Positions 6,054 through 11,123 of a stretch of 11,123 nucleotides of DNA are shown piece by piece. This stretch comes from Campylobacterales bacterium. Its GTDB lineage: Bacteria > Campylobacterota > Campylobacteria > Campylobacterales > JALSKU01. Both the position numbers and the translations under genes were made by a program. The stretch spans positions 1 to 11,123 of the forward strand of contig JALVWW010000153.1 in the NCBI GenBank assembly GCA_027023175.1, given 5' to 3'. Position 1 is the first letter of the stretch; every line of letters starts with the position of its first letter. The notes below the pieces were generated by a model that worked only from the letters and a program-made list of their open reading frames with translations, had not been told where the DNA came from and ran no database searches.

Positions 6054-7760
6054 TCATGCACCAGGTGTTTCTTGTCTGTGCTCAACAGAGTAAGTAAATG
6101 TTGGTGTAGTTAGATTGTAAATATATTTTACAAATTTGCCTTTATTTGTATAGATACCTATCCTTCCAGTAGTCCACTCACTGATAAATACCCATTTGCC
6201 GTGATTTGCCGGTTCAGCATGAAGAAGTCTAGGTTGTACCGGCTTGGCAACTTTTGGACCATGCTTTGCAGTATATGGAACTAAAAACTCATCAGAGATT
6301 TTTGACTTAACCTCTTGATGTTTTACTGTTTTATACTGTGTAGCATCCCAAGTTTGTAAAACTTTTCCACTCTCAGCATCTATTAGTTTACCTTTTTTCT
6401 TGCCAACTTCTATAATTCTAGCAACTTTAAGTGTTTGCTTGTCTATAAGATAAACTTTATTATAGTTGTGAGGACCGCCTAGAACGCAATCGGACCAAAT
6501 ATATGGAGTATCTTTACTTGTTCCTACAAAAAGTCCACCGCCTGCAGTAGGTACATTTGCTACTACTTCATTATTCATATCCCAAATAACGACATCACCC
6601 ACATTCATACTATTTGTAGCGTTGAGTTGACCATATTTGTCGTTGTACCATGAGCTTCCCTGTCCAGGATGCGGTTTAGTTCCCGGTCCTGTATAAATTT
6701 TAGCAGCCAATTTTTTAGTTTTAAGGTCAATTACACCCATTAGATCGCTTCCTTGTGAAGCAACATAAACAAACCTTCCTATCTCTCTTCCTTCATTTTC
6801 AAAGGCATCATGAAGAACTTTTCCTATGTTTGGAATATCACCAACTATAGGGAAGTTTGGCTTGGAGTAGTCAACTATATATACATGACCACCATCTTTT
6901 AGCGCAAAAGTAAAGTATGGACCATAAGGAGTATCAGCTATATATGCAACTCTGCTTGGTCCTATATTTCCTTCGGTATCTATGACACTGGAAGTCGGAT
7001 ATACTTTTAGTGGCTCCAAAGTCATAGCATCGCATAGAACTGCTCCACCTGGATTGTAGTTTCCTGCCATAACATATTTACCGTCGGGACTAACTGCAAG
7101 ACCACGACTTTCTTGACCTACTTGCACACTAGCGATCGCCGGTTGACCAGGAGCATTAAGATCAAACATTGTAAGTCTTCCTGATCTACTTATAGAGTAA
7201 GCATATCTTGGAATTCTTTTATTGGTAACTGTAACATGCACGGCAAAACCAGCTTTGTGTCTGCTTAAAACTTTACCTGTAGTATTATCTATAAAGTCAA
7301 CCAAGGATGCGTCTCTCTCTGTAGCAAACGAGATATCTTTTACACTTTTTACATCTGTTGGAGTAGGATATTTTTTATAAAGCTTAGCTCTGTCAGCTAA
7401 CTTTTTCCAAGTTTTCTTAACATCTTTTAAAGTTAGCTTTAAAGTTACAGTATTTTTCCAATTCTCCAACCAATCAACCATAGCTGCTGCATCATCTTTG
7501 GAAAACATATGTTTCCATGCCGGCATTGCAGTACCTGCTCTACCATTTAAAATAGTTTCAGCTAGCATTTGAGCATTTTTCTTTTTTAATGCTTTTGGTC
7601 TTAAGTCAGCTCCGACACCACCTTGGTGGATAGGGCCATGACACCCTTGACACTCTTTTTCATAAACCTTTGCCAAATCAAGCTTGCTCGTACCCGCTTG
7701 TGCCATAGTAGCTACTAGCATTGTACCTGCAGCCATACTAAGTAAATGACCTATTTTCAT
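6054..7760 (-). CDS. nirS: Cytochrome cd1 nitrite reductase
   Basis: NirS reduces nitrite to NO in the periplasm. The 568-residue precursor has a signal peptide (MKIGHLLSMAAGTMLVATMAQA, cut near 22), a cytochrome c domain with CQGCH (37-41) and the T-A-M-P-A-W motif (77-82), then an eight-bladed d1 propeller. Propeller histidines fall where expected: H175 in the A-V-H segment (d1 iron ligand), and H317 in VLHDAF and H364 in KPHPGQG for the two catalytic histidines. Keeping both catalytic histidines argues for NirS rather than NirN. A segment around 453-505 appears longer than in classic Pseudomonas-type NirS. The start was placed at this ATG, not one 12 codons upstream, because it has AAAGGAGG 4 nt before it and begins the signal peptide. 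It has its own FNR-type promoter and a strong terminator. Confidence 0.93.
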   Translation of the reverse strand: MKIGHLLSMAAGTMLVATMAQAGTSKLDLAKVYEKECQGCHGPIHQGGVGADLRPKALKKKNAQMLAETILNGRAGTAMPAWKHMFSKDDAAAMVDWLENWKNTVTLKLTLKDVKKTWKKLADRAKLYKKYPTPTDVKSVKDISFATERDASLVDFIDNTTGKVLSRHKAGFAVHVTVTNKRIPRYAYSISRSGRLTMFDLNAPGQPAIASVQVGQESRGLAVSPDGKYVMAGNYNPGGAVLCDAMTLEPLKVYPTSSVIDTEGNIGPSRVAYIADTPYGPYFTFALKDGGHVYIVDYSKPNFPIVGDIPNIGKVLHDAFENEGREIGRFVYVASQGSDLMGVIDLKTKKLAAKIYTGPGTKPHPGQGSSWYNDKYGQLNATNSMNVGDVVIWDMNNEVVANVPTAGGGLFVGTSKDTPYIWSDCVLGGPHNYNKVYLIDKQTLKVARIIEVGKKKGKLIDAESGKVLQTWDATQYKTVKHQEVKSKISDEFLVPYTAKHGPKVAKPVQPRLLHAEPANHGKWVFISEWTTGRIGIYTNKGKFVKYIYNLTTPTFTYSVEHRQETPGA

Positions 7761-7764
7761 TTTT

Positions 7765-7772
7765 CCTCCTTT
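7765..7772 (-). promoter_or_regulatory. Strong ribosome binding site of nirS
   Basis: AAAGGAGG lies 4 nt upstream of the chosen ATG. It is the best ribosome site in the window and decides the nirS start. Confidence 0.8.
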
Positions 7773-7823
7773 GAAAATACTCCCTACCCTATACATTGTT
7801 TTAGTTTTTTAACTAATAACAAA

Positions 7824-7829
7824 ATTTTA
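7824..7829 (-). promoter_or_regulatory. -10 element of the nirS promoter
   Basis: TAAAAT on the - strand has its centre 33 bp from the FNR-type box centre. The inferred start near 7818 gives a leader of about 57 nt that opens with a small hairpin (TTAGTT / AACTAA, 7801-7816). Confidence 0.55.
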
Positions 7830-7852
7830 TCATAAATATAATATTTATTACA

Positions 7853-7866
7853 TTGACTCAAATCAA
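7853..7866 (-). promoter_or_regulatory. FNR/NNR-type box upstream of nirS
   Basis: On the - strand TTGATTTGAGTCAA matches TTGAT-N4-ATCAA at nine of ten conserved positions. Its centre is 41.5 bp from the inferred start, as in class II activation. It begins one base past the stop codon of the 52-residue nor-linked gene. Confidence 0.7.
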
Positions 7867-7867
7867 T

Positions 7868-8026
7868 TTAATCCCTATTTTCTTTTTCAAGTCTTTTTTT
7901 CTCTTGAAAGTAGATAAAAAACATAGGAATAACTATGATAGTATGCAAAAATATAGTCAGTGTCAAAGGTCCTTGATTTAGATATCCAAAAAAACTTGGA
8001 ACTACATCAGTAAATTGTTCAATCAT
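7868..8026 (-). CDS. 52-residue single-pass membrane microprotein linked to norB
   Basis: A very short gene with good support. It reads MIEQFTDVVPSFFGYLNQGP, then a hydrophobic span (about 21-40, LTLTIFLHTIIVIPMFFIYF) and a charged tail QEKKRLEKENRD, giving one membrane helix with a positively charged cytoplasmic end. AAAGGAG lies 8 nt before its ATG, and the start is 12 bp after the norB stop, so it should be translated from the nor transcript. The size and place resemble small subunits of heme-copper oxidases (such as CcoQ next to CcoN/O), and NorB belongs to that superfamily, but no homology is claimed. Function unknown; a stabiliser or assembly helper of NorCB is an inference from position. 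Confidence 0.75.
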   Translation of the reverse strand: MIEQFTDVVPSFFGYLNQGPLTLTIFLHTIIVIPMFFIYFQEKKRLEKENRD

Positions 8027-8038
8027 ATCTTTCTCCTT

Positions 8039-9466
8039 TTATTCGTATACATTTTCCGGATTTTTGCTAATTGTCAACAAATCTTTTGCCAAGTAGAAAA
8101 ATCCAACTGTTGTAACTACACCCATAATAAGTCTCCAATCCATTGCCTGAGACATCCATAGTTGATTTTGAGCAGTAAAATATGCCTCCCAAGTTCCGCC
8201 AAGCTGAGCCCTGGCGATAAGTACTTGTTCGTATCCTGCTATAGTTAGTGCGACTGTCATTCCCAATACGCCAAATGTTATCAAAAATATCGCCATTTTT
8301 GAAGCAAAAGTTGCCCTAAGCTTTTTGATACCGTATTTTCCTTGTACTGCTATATAGAACATTGCGATAAGTATAGTAGCATAAGCTCCAAAAAAAGCAA
8401 GGTGACCGTGAGCAGCAGTAAACTGAGTACCGTGAGTATAGATATTTACCTGCGGAAGCGTATGGAAAAATCCCCAAATACCGGCACCCAAGAAGTTCCC
8501 AAAACCATTTGATACTAGCCACATAAGTGCAGGGGTGTTGTTTGAGCTTGTATCTTTTCCAGTTCCTGCTTGAATACCTTTTTCTTTGCCCCAGTCATAT
8601 AAAACATGTACAAACATACCAACAAGAGGCAACGGCTCTAACGAACTAAATAGTGCACCTATCTCCCACCAATACTCTGGTGTTCCTATCCAAAAATAGT
8701 GATGTCCTAGTCCTAATATTCCAGAACCAAAGAGCATGGCCACCTCTATCCATAACCACATTTCAACAACTTGTCTATTTGCTCCGACTACTTTTATAAG
8801 TCCGTAAGCAGCTAAAGCACCTACCATGACTTCCCAGGTTGCCTCTACCCACAAATGGATAACCCACCACCACCAATACTGATCCATTGATATATTGTCA
8901 GTAAAAAACATTCCGGCAAGATATAAACCGGCAAGCGCTATCATATCTGAAAGTATAACAGTCATTATGCCTGTTCTTTTGCCTTTAATAGATGTTAAAA
9001 ATGTATTTAATAAAAATCCAACTACCACTACAACAATACCTATATCTGCCCACCTTGGAGCTTCGATATACTCTCTTCCTTCAGTTATAAGCCAAATAGT
9101 ACTATCTTTTGCAGGTCCAACTTGAATAAATATGTAAACAAGTACTACAACAGTTACTGCTAAAGTAAGAACCCAAAAAAGTAATTTTGCTATTCCTATA
9201 CCTACTACCTCTATACCTGTCTCATCAGGCAATAGATAATAAACCGCACCGATCATGGCATACACCATCCATACTACAAGTGCATTGATATGTACCATTC
9301 TAGTAATAGAAAAATCTAAAATATTATATAAAAAACTTGGGTAAATAAATTGTATAGCAGAAACCAAACCTAGAAGCAATTGTGCTCCAAAAAGTATCAT
9401 TGCAACAGTAAAATACCAGCTAGCTAATTTTTGCCCTTCATATTTAAAATTACTTTGTCTTTGCAT
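8039..9466 (-). CDS. norB: Nitric oxide reductase large subunit (cNor)
   Basis: NorB is the catalytic membrane subunit reducing 2 NO to N2O at a heme b3/non-heme iron centre. The 475 residues form about 12 membrane helices and keep the ligand set: H59 and H355 for low-spin heme b, H353 for heme b3 (AAHGH), H204, H255 and H256 for FeB (HLWVE and GHHYFW), plus glutamates E208, E212 and E277 matching those near the active site. There is no long N-terminal quinol-oxidase-like extension, so it is the cytochrome c-dependent type that works with NorC. Its ATG overlaps the end of norC by 17 bp, with GGAG inside norC. It is followed by a 52-residue membrane gene, not by norQ/norD. Confidence 0.96.
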   Translation of the reverse strand: MQRQSNFKYEGQKLASWYFTVAMILFGAQLLLGLVSAIQFIYPSFLYNILDFSITRMVHINALVVWMVYAMIGAVYYLLPDETGIEVVGIGIAKLLFWVLTLAVTVVVLVYIFIQVGPAKDSTIWLITEGREYIEAPRWADIGIVVVVVGFLLNTFLTSIKGKRTGIMTVILSDMIALAGLYLAGMFFTDNISMDQYWWWWVIHLWVEATWEVMVGALAAYGLIKVVGANRQVVEMWLWIEVAMLFGSGILGLGHHYFWIGTPEYWWEIGALFSSLEPLPLVGMFVHVLYDWGKEKGIQAGTGKDTSSNNTPALMWLVSNGFGNFLGAGIWGFFHTLPQVNIYTHGTQFTAAHGHLAFFGAYATILIAMFYIAVQGKYGIKKLRATFASKMAIFLITFGVLGMTVALTIAGYEQVLIARAQLGGTWEAYFTAQNQLWMSQAMDWRLIMGVVTTVGFFYLAKDLLTISKNPENVYE

Positions 9467-10151
9467 AGACCGCTCCTTCCTTTATCTTTCCAAAACCTCT
9501 TGGAAAACCGTTTGTATCTATTGTTGCCATATGTTTTAAAAATGCAACCAAAGCTTTTGCCTCTTTTTGAGTAATTCCTAGGTTTGGCATCATTCTGGCA
9601 TGAGTTGGATATTTACCCGGATCCATCAAAAATGCCGCCATAGCTTCCTCTTTTGTATTTTTTCCGGTCATTGCCTGCATAGGACCATCTTTTTGCCACA
9701 TAGGATCAAGCCAGGCCTTTGTTAAATCAGGAGCGTAATATGCACCGTTTCCTAAAAGTGTATGACAATCCATACAGTTTTTTGCCTGAGAGGCAAGCTT
9801 GCCTAGGTGCAAAAGAGCATCAGCTTCTTGTTGAGAGTAGTCATCCCTGCCAAAAAACTTCTCTTTTACTTTAAACAAAGAATTTCCCTTACCATCATCT
9901 CCTCCGATAACCGGAACCTCATGACCTCTTCTTTGGTTCATTTTGTATTCAACTTTATAGTTGATTACAGTTGCAGAAGGTACTCTTTTTATGACATGAT
10001 TATCTATATCTTTTTGAGTCCCCATTGATATTTGACCCATTGTGTCAAATGTCAGCCATATCAGCAATAGTGCTGAAAAACCTGTCACCCATACGGCAGA
10101 TCTTTGCCAAAAACGGTTATCCGTCCAAACGGACACTTTCTTTCCAGACAT
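9450..10151 (-). CDS. norC: Nitric oxide reductase cytochrome c subunit, long form
   Basis: NorC passes electrons from periplasmic donors to NorB. The 233-residue protein has one N-terminal membrane anchor (about 18-37), a single heme site CMDCH (126-130) followed by the family signature HTLLGNGAYYAPDLTKAWLD, and a distal Met in ARMMPNLG (M187 or M188). Classic NorC has about 150 residues with the heme near position 61-65; here an extra stretch of roughly 60 residues lies between anchor and heme, including RRGHEVPVIGGDDGKG. The ATG shares one base with the stop of the preceding membrane gene (TAATG) and has AAAGGAGG before it. Translation of the three nor genes is therefore chained. The anchor is not cleaved as a signal peptide in known NorC. 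Confidence 0.93.
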   Translation of the reverse strand: MSGKKVSVWTDNRFWQRSAVWVTGFSALLLIWLTFDTMGQISMGTQKDIDNHVIKRVPSATVINYKVEYKMNQRRGHEVPVIGGDDGKGNSLFKVKEKFFGRDDYSQQEADALLHLGKLASQAKNCMDCHTLLGNGAYYAPDLTKAWLDPMWQKDGPMQAMTGKNTKEEAMAAFLMDPGKYPTHARMMPNLGITQKEAKALVAFLKHMATIDTNGFPRGFGKIKEGAVYAKTK

Positions 10152-10495
10152 TAGTCCTCCTTTAATGTATTGTTGTCATATTTTTCTTCAGATTTTGTTA
10201 TAAGATGGTAGTAAATATGTGGCACCATCAAATAAGCGAGCATTGCAATAATCATAGCCTTTACGGTAAAAGGCTGAGAATGCATTTTTTCTGTCATAAA
10301 ATATGTACTGTAAACTTGTAAACCCCAAAACAGATATGCCAATATGTCATATTTTTTGCTTAAAATCTGCATTTTAACCAATGTAATAACACTTGCATAA
10401 AACAGTCCAAATACCAATATCAAAGATGCAGATACAAATATGGGTAGAAAGTCTTGTACTTCGATGATGGGTCTGACAAATAACGGTCCTGTCAT
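10151..10495 (-). CDS. Three-helix membrane protein, first gene of the nor unit
   Basis: I do not recognise a named family for this 114-residue protein. It shows three membrane spans (about 17-40, 51-67 and 76-98) and a charged C-terminal tail (EEKYDNNTLKED). Histidines at 72, 93 and 97 lie at or near membrane edges, which could matter if heme or metal is bound, but no motif proves that. Its stop overlaps the norC start by one base and it is the first gene after the FNR-type promoter, so it is made with NorCB in the same transcript. AAGGAT precedes the ATG at normal spacing. A role in NorCB assembly or stability is an inference from context only; Thermus also has a small membrane protein (NorH) in its nor operon, but I cannot say they are related. 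Confidence 0.85.
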   Translation of the reverse strand: MTGPLFVRPIIEVQDFLPIFVSASLILVFGLFYASVITLVKMQILSKKYDILAYLFWGLQVYSTYFMTEKMHSQPFTVKAMIIAMLAYLMVPHIYYHLITKSEEKYDNNTLKED

Positions 10496-10539
10496 ATTTA
10501 ATCCTTATTTTTTTATTAATATTTGAAACTATTGATTGT

Positions 10540-10545
10540 ATTTTA
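10540..10545 (-). promoter_or_regulatory. -10 element of the nor promoter
   Basis: TAAAAT on the - strand has its centre 32 bp from the FNR box centre. The inferred start near 10533 gives a leader of about 38 nt before the first nor gene. The hexamer is the same as at nirS. Confidence 0.55.
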
Positions 10546-10567
10546 ATCAAAATTGGTGTAATATTCA

Positions 10568-10581
10568 TTGATTCAAATCAA
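10568..10581. promoter_or_regulatory. Perfect FNR/NNR box between nor and the 62-residue gene
   Basis: TTGATTCAAATCAA is an exact TTGAT-N4-ATCAA match. The palindrome extends to 10-bp arms (ATTCATTGAT and ATCAATGAAT, 10563-10586). A -10 hexamer lies at class II distance on each side, so it may drive the nor unit leftward and the small membrane gene rightward. Confidence 0.82.
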
Positions 10582-10604
10582 TGAATTATAATAAATTCTT
10601 ATAA

Positions 10605-10610
10605 TATAAT
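10605..10610 (+). promoter_or_regulatory. -10 element of rightward promoter for the 62-residue gene
   Basis: TATAAT has its centre 33 bp from the FNR box centre; an overlapping TATAAT at 10600-10605 is a second candidate. The region is very AT-rich, so chance matches are likely and this is less certain than the leftward promoter. Confidence 0.4.
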
Positions 10611-10670
10611 ATTATTTAATAAATGTTATAAGTTAAATTTATTATTTATTTAATTTTAAGGATTATTATT

Positions 10671-10859
10671 ATGAAAGATATAGTTTTTATATTGGTATTT
10701 TCCGTAGTACTGCTTTTTTTCTCAATATTTCCGGCTATCAAAATAGTTGAATTTATAGAAAAAAGAAAAAAACTTTCATCCAGAGAGCATAATGTTTATA
10801 CTGTAATATTTACTATATTGATATCACTTTTTGGAGGAATGTTTTTAAAGTATTTTTAA
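10671..10859 (+). CDS. 62-residue two-helix membrane protein, divergent from nor
   Basis: The protein reads as two membrane spans (about 4-29 and 43-60) joined by a short basic loop with EKRKKLSSREHN, which by the positive-inside rule should face the cytoplasm, leaving both ends outside. AAGGAT lies 9 nt before the ATG. I do not recognise a family and see no cysteine or clear cofactor motif. It shares the FNR-type control region with the nor unit and converges on the Crp/Fnr-type regulator gene. Possible membrane partner of the denitrification enzymes, inferred only from shared control. Confidence 0.7.
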   Translation: MKDIVFILVFSVVLLFFSIFPAIKIVEFIEKRKKLSSREHNVYTVIFTILISLFGGMFLKYF

Positions 10860-10893
10860 AGCCTAATTTTTTGTAAACTTCTATTATAAATAG

Positions 10894-10908
10894 TTCTAAA
10901 TTTTAGAA
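10894..10908. terminator. Weak inverted repeat between convergent genes
   Basis: TTCTAAA and TTTAGAA form a perfect 7-bp inverted repeat around a single T, followed on the + strand by a short T run. It lies between two convergent stops. The stem is AT-rich and the real loop would have to open some pairs, so terminator function is doubtful. Confidence 0.3.
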
Positions 10909-10913
10909 ATCTT

Positions 10914-11123
10914 TTATTGATAGAGAGCTTTTAACGCATCTGTATCAAGTATTCTCATTTGATGGTCTTTGTCCATTGCAATATAATTGGACTTTTTAAA
11001 TTTTGTAATTGTCCTTGAAAGGGTTTCAGGGGTTGTATTTATCAAAGCTGCGATTTGACCGTTTTTTAGTTTTGAAAAAAGTTCACTGTGTTCAATAAGT
11101 AACTTTGCTATCTTTGCTTCTGT
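10914..11123 (-). CDS. Crp/Fnr-family transcription regulator, C-terminal DNA-binding part
   Basis: Only the last 69 residues are visible; the gene enters from the right edge. They form the winged-helix end of a Crp/Fnr regulator: a helix EAKIAKLLIEHSELF, then NGQIAALINTTPETLSRTIT, where the recognition helix TPETLSRTITKF keeps E-x-x-S-R, the residues FNR uses to read TTGAT half-sites, then the wing and LDTDALKALYQ at the end. Boxes of that type occur three times in this window, so it is a plausible local controller of the nir and nor units (like NNR/DNR regulators). Whether it senses oxygen through cysteines or NO through heme cannot be told, since the sensor domain lies outside. Confidence 0.85.
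   Translation of the reverse strand, partial: TEAKIAKLLIEHSELFSKLKNGQIAALINTTPETLSRTITKFKKSNYIAMDKDHQMRILDTDALKALYQ

Noticed and set aside
6054..7760. NirN instead of NirS for the cd1-type protein
   Set aside because: Both catalytic histidines of NirS (in VLHDAF and KPHPGQG) are kept, and the gene has its own promoter and terminator as expected for the main reductase.
7761..7796. Upstream ATG that would extend NirS by 12 residues
   Set aside because: It would put charged residues before a good signal peptide and ignores the very strong ribosome site directly before the downstream ATG.
10532..10550. TTGAT...ATCAA pair upstream of the nor unit that looks like another FNR box
   Set aside because: The half-sites are 9 nt apart instead of 4 and the stretch overlaps the predicted -10, so it does not fit the geometry.
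10374..10568. Overlapping - strand frame of about 64 residues in front of the nor unit
   Set aside because: It covers the predicted promoter and -10 and part of the 114-residue gene in another frame, with no recognisable sequence.
1..11123. CRISPR arrays, insertion sequences, tRNA or rRNA genes
   Set aside because: No regularly spaced repeats, transposase reading frames, terminal repeats or tRNA-like folds were seen by eye on either strand.

Overview
This window is a denitrification island. It carries the genes for respiratory reduction of nitrite to NO (cytochrome cd1 NirS), reduction of NO to N2O (cytochrome c-dependent NorCB), and part of the pathway that makes heme d1, the special cofactor of NirS. 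The DNA is very AT-rich, genes are tightly packed, multiheme c-type cytochromes are present, and the codon use and protein style are lysine/isoleucine-rich. This fits a denitrifying member of the Campylobacterota (Sulfurimonas/Sulfurovum/Nitratiruptor-like). The taxon is inferred from style, not proven.

Layout. Most genes are read leftward. From the right edge: the C-terminal end of a Crp/Fnr-family regulator; a convergent 62-residue membrane protein on the + strand; an intergenic region with a perfect TTGAT-N4-ATCAA box; then the nor unit (114-residue membrane protein, norC, norB, and a 52-residue membrane microprotein). A second FNR-type box follows, then nirS, which ends at a strong hairpin terminator. 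Beyond it lies a compact run: a five-heme cytochrome c, a NirC-like monoheme cytochrome (TTG start), nirF, nirJ (GTG start) and nirE (GTG start). At the left are two rightward genes (a precorrin-2 dehydrogenase/ferrochelatase and a small anchored protein) that converge on nirE. Left of these, a third FNR-type box, a decayed di-heme cytochrome c peroxidase gene, and the start of a NirD/L/G/H-type siroheme decarboxylase run leftward off the edge.

How the parts fit. The precorrin-2 dehydrogenase and NirE give the siroheme branch; the NirDLGH-type protein decarboxylates siroheme; NirJ and NirF act on later heme d1 intermediates; NirS uses the product. NorCB removes the NO. All three FNR-type boxes sit about 32-33 bp (centre to centre) from a good -10 hexamer, as expected for class II activation at -41.5. 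Two of the three face such a -10 on both strands. The regulator at the right edge keeps the E-x-x-S-R recognition signature expected for TTGAT half-sites.

Most worth following up: the dead peroxidase gene whose promoter appears to survive as the promoter of a heme d1 gene; the pentaheme cytochrome inside the nir cluster; the terminator between nirS and its assembly genes; three small unannotated-type membrane proteins tied to norCB; and a NorC with a long extra segment before its heme.
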